From: DYGX01 sp035325905 | GTDB lineage: Bacteria; Chloroflexota; Anaerolineae; Aggregatilineales; Aggregatilineaceae | NCBI GenBank assembly: GCA_035325905.1 | Contig: DAOKYY010000004.1 | Location: forward strand, 1 to 64,000 | Length of the DNA stretch: 64,000 bases | Direction: 5' to 3' | In this document: one piece after another, positions 58,703 to 64,000 of the stretch | Layout of the letters: the number at the start of each line of letters is the position of its first letter | How positions within the stretch are numbered: the first letter of the stretch is position 1 | Program-made: the position numbers and the translations under genes | Notes under the pieces: generated by a model | What the model saw: only the letters and a program-made list of their open reading frames with translations | What the model was told of the DNA's origin: nothing | Database searches by the model: none

Positions 58703-59917
58703 ATGGCTAATTTCCACCTGACCCGCCAGCTTACGACGGCGCAGGGGGGCAAGATCCTTCTGCTGGTGATGGACGGGCTGGGCGGCCTGCCGATGACGCA
58801 GGACGGCCTGACCGAGCTTGAAGCGGCGCATACGCCCAACCTTGACCGGCTGGCGCGCGAGGGCAGCGTCGGGTTGAGCATCCCGGTGGCGCGCGGGGTG
58901 GCTCCCGGCAGCGGCCCGGCGCACCTGGCGCTCTTTGGCTATGACCCTCTTGAATACGAGATCGGGCGCGGCGTGCTCGAGGCGACCGGCATCGGGCTGG
59001 AGGTCAATCCGGGCGACGTGGCGATTCGCGGCAACTTCTGCACGGTCGACGACGAGGGCCTGATCACCGACCGCCGCGCCGGGCGCATCCCGACCGAAGA
59101 GGGGGCCAAGCGCGTTGAGCTGCTGCGCCAGATCACGATCCCCGGCGTGGCGATCGATATCGAGATCGCGAAGGAGTACCGCTTCGCGATGGTGCTGCGC
59201 GGCGATAACCTGCACGACGCCATCGCGGACACCGACCCGCAGATCACCGGCGTCGCGCCGCTCGCGGCGGCGGCCCTCGACCCGGCTGCCGAGCACACCG
59301 CCGACCTGGTCAACCAGTGGCTCGCCCAGGCGCGCGAAGTGCTGCGCGGGCACGAGCCAGCCAACATGGTCACGCTGCGCGGCTTCGCGATGGAGCCAGG
59401 CCTGCCGAAATATGGCGACGTGTACCAGCTTAAGGCGGCCTGCGTGGCGGTCTACCCCATGTATAAGGGCGTCTCGAAGCTGGTCGGCATGGATGTGATC
59501 CAGACTTCCGGCACCGACTCCACGCGCGACGAGTTCGAGCACGTGGCGCGCATCTGGAACGACTACGATTTCGTCTTCTGCCACGTCAAGTACACGGACA
59601 GCCGGGGCGAAGACGGCGATTTCGACGCAAAGGTCAAGGTGATCGAAGGTGTGGACGAGGCGCTGCCGGTGCTGCTTGACCTCAAGCCGGACGTGCTGAT
59701 CGTCACGGGCGACCACTCGACGCCGGCCAAGTATCGCGCACATAGCTGGCACCCGGTCCCGACGCTGCTCTGGGCGCCGGAGACGCACATGCCGGATCGC
59801 GCGCAGTCGTTCGGCGAGCGCGAGTGCCTCTACGGCGCGCTCGGCCAGTTCCCCGCGCCTGATCTGATGATGCTGGCGCTGGCGCACGCCAGGCGCCTGG
59901 TGAAGTACGGCGCCTGA
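58703..59917 (+). CDS. apgM: 2,3-bisphosphoglycerate-independent phosphoglycerate mutase, ApgM type
   Basis: This 404-residue protein belongs to the archaeal-type alkaline-phosphatase-superfamily mutases, which interconvert 3- and 2-phosphoglycerate. LLVMDGLGGLP with the metal-binding Asp, VAPGSGPAHLALFGYDP and GDHSTPAKYR are conserved. It is about 100 residues shorter than GpmI. The start at 58703 follows GGAAGG by six bases. It is divergent from yvcK and next to the glycolytic operon, so glycolysis genes are grouped here. It ends before a strong terminator. Confidence 0.92.
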   Translation: MANFHLTRQLTTAQGGKILLLVMDGLGGLPMTQDGLTELEAAHTPNLDRLAREGSVGLSIPVARGVAPGSGPAHLALFGYDPLEYEIGRGVLEATGIGLEVNPGDVAIRGNFCTVDDEGLITDRRAGRIPTEEGAKRVELLRQITIPGVAIDIEIAKEYRFAMVLRGDNLHDAIADTDPQITGVAPLAAAALDPAAEHTADLVNQWLAQAREVLRGHEPANMVTLRGFAMEPGLPKYGDVYQLKAACVAVYPMYKGVSKLVGMDVIQTSGTDSTRDEFEHVARIWNDYDFVFCHVKYTDSRGEDGDFDAKVKVIEGVDEALPVLLDLKPDVLIVTGDHSTPAKYRAHSWHPVPTLLWAPETHMPDRAQSFGERECLYGALGQFPAPDLMMLALAHARRLVKYGA

Positions 59918-59939
59918 TTGCCCGGCGCGCAGGGATCGC

Positions 59940-59965
59940 AAACGGGGCCGCGACGCCCCGTTTTT
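59940..59965 (+). terminator. Intrinsic terminator after apgM
   Basis: AAACGGGGC and GCCCCGTTT (59940–59963) form a 9-bp stem with a six-base loop. The downstream arm runs into five T residues on the plus strand. The A-run on the other side means it could also stop the convergent transcript. Confidence 0.88.
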
Positions 59966-59981
59966 GCTGCCGGACGCCCGC

Positions 59982-60713
59982 TTACCTCGCGCGCGGGCGG
60001 GCGAGTCTCGACGCGAGGATGGCGCTCAGCGCGCCCGCGAACGTCAGCCCGCCGATCGCCAGCGCCGCGTCGAACCAGAAGCGTTCCGGGAACAGGCGGA
60101 TCAGCGTCGAGCGCGTGCTGAACAGCCATGAGTCGCCTTCGAAGAACAGCCGGTGAAAACCAGTGAAGAAGAAGTCCCAGTTGGCGAGGGCGAGCACAAT
60201 CGCGGTTAGCATCAGCAGCAGGGTCAGCACCCCGCCTTCGAAGACCCCCTGGCGCAAGGTCCGCCGGTTCTCACGCCGCGAGCCTAGCGCGAGCGCGGCT
60301 AGCAGCAAAAGCGCGGTCGCGAGCAGGTGCACGCGGAACGCCGCCCGTGTAACGCCCTGCACATCGTGCATGTGGCGCAGCTCCTTTGGCGTGAACAGCG
60401 GCGCCCCATCGTGCTCCAGCGCGGCGAGATAGTCGATTGGCTCGTTGTCGAGCAGGTAATGCACGGTATGAGGCGCGTAGCGCAGCCGCTCCTCCGCCGT
60501 GAAGCCGTAGCGGTCAGCGGGGAACCCCGGACGGCTGTATTCGAGCCGGATGAACGCCTCGCTCATGACCAGCCGGACGGCGGTCAGCACCAGGAAAGGC
60601 GGCAGCGCCAGCACGATCAGCGCACGGCAGACGGCCACCAGCCAGCCCGGCAGCCAGCTTGCGCCGCGCCCGCTGTCCAACGTTGTCTCGTCGGGACGGA
60701 GATCGCCTGTCAC
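59982..60713 (-). CDS. TIGR01906/DUF1461 family integral membrane protein
   Basis: This 243-residue protein has four or five membrane helices. The family patterns WDFFFTGFHRLFFEGDSWLF and RLFPERFW are visible, and the earlier HMHDVQGV fits the DUF1461 family. Function is unknown. It starts 10 bases after the stop of the spermidine-synthase-like gene, so it is the last gene of that minus-strand run. Confidence 0.8.
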   Translation of the reverse strand: MTGDLRPDETTLDSGRGASWLPGWLVAVCRALIVLALPPFLVLTAVRLVMSEAFIRLEYSRPGFPADRYGFTAEERLRYAPHTVHYLLDNEPIDYLAALEHDGAPLFTPKELRHMHDVQGVTRAAFRVHLLATALLLLAALALGSRRENRRTLRQGVFEGGVLTLLLMLTAIVLALANWDFFFTGFHRLFFEGDSWLFSTRSTLIRLFPERFWFDAALAIGGLTFAGALSAILASRLARPRAR

Positions 60714-60723
60714 CCTGCCCGCC

Positions 60724-62373
60724 TCAGTTCGTGAACTCGCTCAGCCCGCCGCCGAGCAGGAACTCGATCACCATGCTGTCCACGATCGACTCGACCGGCG
60801 CGTGATCGTCGGTGAGAACCGGCTTGCCGACGACGGTAGGCCGGATCGCGGCGACCGCGTCCGCCAGCGCCTCGCGCAGGATCGGATGCGCGTCAGGTGG
60901 CAGGGCGGCGAGGTTGGCGGCGAGATTTTCGGGCGCGGTGGGCTGGACGGTCGCGACCAGGATGGTGTTGTACGAGTTCGGCACGTCGAGCGTGTGCACG
61001 CTGGGGAACACCTGGTAAAGCGTGCCGGTCAGCGCCCCAATCAGGCGGCGGTCGGCGCTGGTGCGGCCCACGTTCATGATCAGCACGCCGTCCTCGTCCA
61101 GCCGCGCGCGCACTTCCTCGAAGAACTCGACGGTCGTCAGGTGCCAGGGCACGTACGGCACGCGATAGGCGTCGATTCCGATCATGGTGTAGGTGTGCTC
61201 CAGCCGGTTGAGCGCGAAGCGGCCATCTTCCGCGATCACGCGCAGGCCGGGCTGCGTCATGCCCATGTAGCGCCGCCCGGCTTCGACAATGCCCGGATCG
61301 ATCTCGATGCCGTCCATCGGCAGGCCGGGATAGACCGCCTCGTGCTGGCGCGCGATCGTGCCCGCCGCCAATCCGATGATCGCGATCCGCTTCATGCGAT
61401 CCGGCGTGTAGGGCGGCGCGTTGAAATACGGTCCGGCCAGGAAGAAGCCCCACGTCCGCCGGTAATAGAGCTGGTCCGGGTGCCACTGCGAGTGGACGCC
61501 CTGGCCCTCGTTGAGCAGCAGATAGCGGTAGCCGTTGCCGTCCTCGACCACCTGAATCAGGTTGTAGGCGGACTCGTCCTCGAACCGCAGGGTCATGCCT
61601 TCCGGGGCAGGGCGGATCGGCGGGCGCAGCGCCACGATCGCGCCTGCGACCAGCACCAGCGGCATCCAGGCCAGCTTGAGCGCGGCGCGGCGATCGTGCA
61701 GCGCCAGGCCGGTCAGCCCGACGGCCAGCAATATCCCCGCGAAGAACAGAAACGTGCGCGCGGTTCCAAGCTGCGGGATCAGCAGCAGGACCGGCGAAAA
61801 CGTGCCGATGATCGAGCCGAGCGTCGAGATCGCGTACATCCGTCCGCTGACGCCCCCGGCCTTCTGCACGTCCGAGAGCGCCAGCCGGATCGAAAACGGG
61901 GAGACGCAGCCGAGCAGCGTGATCGGCAGCGAAAAGAGCACCAGCACGCTGACGAACGATCCGACCGTCAGCGCGGCGTCGAAGTCCTGCACGGCGCGGG
62001 CGGCGGCGGTCAGGATCGGGTGCGCCACCAGCGGGACCATCCCGCTCAGAAAGGCCGCCCACGCGATCAGCCGGTAGAACGTCGTGTAGTAGGGGGAACG
62101 GTCCGCCCAGCGCCCGCCGATGAAGTAGCCGATGGTCAGGTAGATCAGAATCAGGCCAATGATGTTGGCCCAGACGATGTTCGAGCTGCCGTAGATGCTG
62201 CCGAGCAGGCGTGACGCCGCGAACTCGACGCCGAGCGTGGTCATCCCGGCGGTGAACACGGCCAGATACAGAAAGCGATACTGTGTCCGAGCGGAAGGTA
62301 GCGGCTGGCTCACGGGTGCGGTCCTGGCGGCAGAGAACAGGCGTCGGGTGTCATTGGCGCGTTGCACCATCAC
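60724..62373 (-). CDS. Membrane-fused spermidine synthase-like protein
   Basis: In this 549-residue protein, the N-terminal 240 residues have about eight membrane helices, starting at FLYLAVFTAGMTTLGVEFAASRL. The C-terminal 270 residues are a spermidine/putrescine-synthase-like domain with GLAAGTIARQ (nucleotide loop) and DAYRVPYVPWHLTTVEFFEEV. Such fused proteins are widespread but their amine substrates are not known. It overlaps the DUF58 gene by four bases. Confidence 0.82.
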   Translation of the reverse strand: MMVQRANDTRRLFSAARTAPVSQPLPSARTQYRFLYLAVFTAGMTTLGVEFAASRLLGSIYGSSNIVWANIIGLILIYLTIGYFIGGRWADRSPYYTTFYRLIAWAAFLSGMVPLVAHPILTAAARAVQDFDAALTVGSFVSVLVLFSLPITLLGCVSPFSIRLALSDVQKAGGVSGRMYAISTLGSIIGTFSPVLLLIPQLGTARTFLFFAGILLAVGLTGLALHDRRAALKLAWMPLVLVAGAIVALRPPIRPAPEGMTLRFEDESAYNLIQVVEDGNGYRYLLLNEGQGVHSQWHPDQLYYRRTWGFFLAGPYFNAPPYTPDRMKRIAIIGLAAGTIARQHEAVYPGLPMDGIEIDPGIVEAGRRYMGMTQPGLRVIAEDGRFALNRLEHTYTMIGIDAYRVPYVPWHLTTVEFFEEVRARLDEDGVLIMNVGRTSADRRLIGALTGTLYQVFPSVHTLDVPNSYNTILVATVQPTAPENLAANLAALPPDAHPILREALADAVAAIRPTVVGKPVLTDDHAPVESIVDSMVIEFLLGGGLSEFTN

Positions 62374-63638
62374 ACGATGCGCGCTTTGAAGCCGGTGCGA
62401 TAGCTGAGCGCGGCGGTCAGGTCGTCGTCCTGGCGGATCGTGTAGACTGTCGCTCCGGTGTTCTCGATTAACTCGCTCAGGCGATACGCTGAGCGGCCGG
62501 GCGCGCCGAAGCTGACCGGGTCGATCAGCACCGGGATGACGCGGATGCCGCGCCGCTGGAGCGTATCGACCTCCGCGATCCAGTCGTCAGCCTGGGTCGC
62601 GCTGATCAGAACGAGCGTGGTGCCGCGCGCCAGGTGGCCCGATTCGAGCGAGAGCAGCTGGTCCAGCGTGAGATTGCTGGCGCTGCGCGCCACGGCCAGG
62701 ATTTCGAGTATCCGCGTGAGCTGGCGCGGCCCGCGATCGGGCTGGACGATCTCGCGGTGCGGCACGTAGGTGACGAAGCCCAGCGCGCGCCCTTTGTCGA
62801 CGAAGTACGCCGCCAGCGACGCGGCAATGGTCACGCCGTATTCCTCGGTCGAAGGCGGAAGGTTCGGCGGCGGCGCGAAGATGGCCGCGCCGTTGGCGCG
62901 CGCCTCCGGGCGCTCGACCAGCGACTCGCGCGACAGGTCGAGGATGATCCACACGTCGGCCAGCGGGTCCAGCTCGAACTCCTTGACGAGCAGCCGGTCC
63001 TTGCGCGCCGTGCTGCGCCAGTGGATGCGGTTGAAGCTGTCGCCCGGCTCGTAATCGCGCACGCCTGCCGCGTTGGTGGTGATAAAATGCGCGCGGCGGC
63101 GCACTGCTTCCCCGCCCGAAAGCGTCCCGACCGGCGTCGCGAAGCGGTGCACCGGCACGGTCGGCGGGTAGACGATGATGCTGGACACCGCCGCGATTTT
63201 GCGCGGGAACTGGAACAGGCCGAAGGGATCGCCGCTGAGAACCGTCATCGGACCGAGCGTGTACTGCCCCCGCCGCGTGCAGAGCGTCCGCACGTCCCAC
63301 CGGTACCGCTGTCGTGGCAGCAGCGCCGGGACGACGTGACTGGCATTGTGGTTGGGCAGATCGGAATGATCGCGGACTTCGAGCCACAGCTTGGGCAGGA
63401 TGCTCGTGTTGTGTACCGCGAATGATTCTTCCAGCGTCCGCCCGACCTGCGCCCGGCGCGCCTGCGTGTAGCGCCCGAGGCGCATAAAGTTGACCGCCGT
63501 CCATGACCACAGGAACGACCCGGCCAGCAGCGCGACGAGCGCGTAGGACAGGTGGAAGAAGAACGACCGCTCGGTCAGCGCGCCCGCCACCAGGAAGACG
63601 ATCAGCAGGGCGTAAAACGCGTTGCGCCGGTTCGCCAT
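62370..63638 (-). CDS. DUF58 domain protein
   Basis: This 422-residue protein has two N-terminal membrane helices (about 8–48) and the DUF58 signature FNRIHWRSTARKDRLLVKEFE, with the DVWIILDLS of a VWA-like fold. DUF58 proteins almost always pair with a MoxR AAA ATPase, here encoded 20 bases upstream. The pair is thought to assemble or insert metal- or membrane-bound complexes. It is followed by the spermidine-synthase-like gene with overlapping start and stop. Confidence 0.9.
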   Translation of the reverse strand: MANRRNAFYALLIVFLVAGALTERSFFFHLSYALVALLAGSFLWSWTAVNFMRLGRYTQARRAQVGRTLEESFAVHNTSILPKLWLEVRDHSDLPNHNASHVVPALLPRQRYRWDVRTLCTRRGQYTLGPMTVLSGDPFGLFQFPRKIAAVSSIIVYPPTVPVHRFATPVGTLSGGEAVRRRAHFITTNAAGVRDYEPGDSFNRIHWRSTARKDRLLVKEFELDPLADVWIILDLSRESLVERPEARANGAAIFAPPPNLPPSTEEYGVTIAASLAAYFVDKGRALGFVTYVPHREIVQPDRGPRQLTRILEILAVARSASNLTLDQLLSLESGHLARGTTLVLISATQADDWIAEVDTLQRRGIRVIPVLIDPVSFGAPGRSAYRLSELIENTGATVYTIRQDDDLTAALSYRTGFKARIV

Positions 63639-63658
63639 GACTCCCGCCAGCAGCCGCG

Positions 63659-64000
63659 CTAGAAGCGCGCGCCGACCGTCGCGCCGGGCACCGGCACGGT
63701 GTTCAGGATGTTGTGAATGATGCTGCTGGCCGAGATGTCCTTGATGCGGGCGTTCGGGCCGACGATGATGCGGTGCGCCAGGGTAGACTCGGCCAGGGCT
63801 TTCACGTCGTCCGGGATCACGTAGTCCCGCCCGGCGAGGGCGGCGCGCGCCTGCGTCGTGCGGTAGAGCGCGAGCGCGCCGCGCGGGCTGGCGCCGAGGT
63901 AGACATCGGGGTGCTGGCGCGAGGTCGTCACCAGGTTCACGATGTAGTTTTTGATGTCGTGGTTGAGGTAGACCTCGCGCACGGCGCGCTGCGCCGCGAG
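63659..64000 (-). CDS. MoxR family AAA ATPase (partial, 5' end outside the window)
   Basis: This is the C-terminal 113 residues of a MoxR ATPase. The reading frame is open to the window edge, so the N-terminus with Walker motifs is missing here. LGASPRGALALYRTTQARAAL and VIPDDVKALAESTLAHRI are characteristic of the MoxR C-terminal lid. The DUF58 gene follows after 20 bases, the usual partner. An apparent GTG start at 63982 is not the real start, since the frame continues upstream as AAQRAVREV. Confidence 0.88.
   Translation of the reverse strand, partial: LAAQRAVREVYLNHDIKNYIVNLVTTSRQHPDVYLGASPRGALALYRTTQARAALAGRDYVIPDDVKALAESTLAHRIIVGPNARIKDISASSIIHNILNTVPVPGATVGARF

Overview
The window reads as a chromosomal segment of a GC-rich (roughly 65%) bacterium, most likely a member of Chloroflexota, probably Anaerolineae or a relative. 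Three things support this. The ruvB–DUF2905–queA block and the yvcK–gap–pgk–tpiA block sit beside a primary sigma factor. There are genes for deazaflavin (F420). Several surface proteins have the Pro/Thr-rich linkers typical of that phylum. The assignment is inference from gene content and style, not a database match. I see no phage genes, insertion sequences or CRISPR arrays.

Layout. 0–2.3 kb: a tRNA-Phe gene and a B12-binding radical SAM protein. 2.3–13.6 kb (minus strand): a LiaF-like membrane protein, the primary sigma factor, a Gld-type ABC export cluster (ATPase, permease, GldG-like protein, DUF4340 protein), a guanylate kinase fused to a degenerate Nudix-like domain, and a very large surface protein whose N-terminus is a type IV (Flp-like) prepilin. 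13.9–14.9 kb: folD. 14.9–46.1 kb (plus strand throughout): a very long purine/hydantoin catabolic locus. 46.1–50.4 kb (minus): a membrane protein, purine nucleoside phosphorylase, queA, DUF2905 and ruvB. 50.5–52.3 kb (plus): upp and a WecA/TagO-like transferase. 52.3–58.4 kb (minus): a site-2-protease-like membrane protein and the glycolytic operon yvcK–gap–pgk–tpiA. 58.7–59.9 kb: a phosphoglycerate mutase. 60–64 kb (minus): MoxR ATPase (cut by the window edge), DUF58 protein, a membrane-fused spermidine-synthase-like protein and a TIGR01906 membrane protein.

The most interesting part is the 31-kb plus-strand locus. It contains counterparts of much of the E. coli yge/yqe/xdh region that has been linked to anaerobic purine (urate/xanthine) breakdown: an 8-oxoguanine-deaminase-like aminohydrolase, a hydantoinase (HyuA/YgeZ), YgeY, the knotted transcarbamylase YgeW, carbamate kinase, SsnA, an XdhD-like fused molybdenum hydroxylase, an XdhC-type maturation factor, a FAD+2Fe-2S fusion, an XdhA-like molybdenum subunit, YqeB and a YqeC–MocA fusion. 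YqeB, YqeC and SsnA are markers of the selenium-dependent molybdenum hydroxylases. YgeX (diaminopropionate ammonia-lyase), YgfK and a purine permease are not seen. Two fold-type-II PLP enzymes lie where a lyase would be expected. Inside the same transcription direction is a nearly complete F420 tail-assembly module (F420:NADPH reductase, cofE, an FbiB-type nitroreductase, cofD, cofC and an F420-dependent LLM oxidoreductase). The combination suggests a purine-scavenging anaerobic or microaerobic energy/nitrogen pathway placed beside, and perhaps coupled to, deazaflavin redox metabolism.
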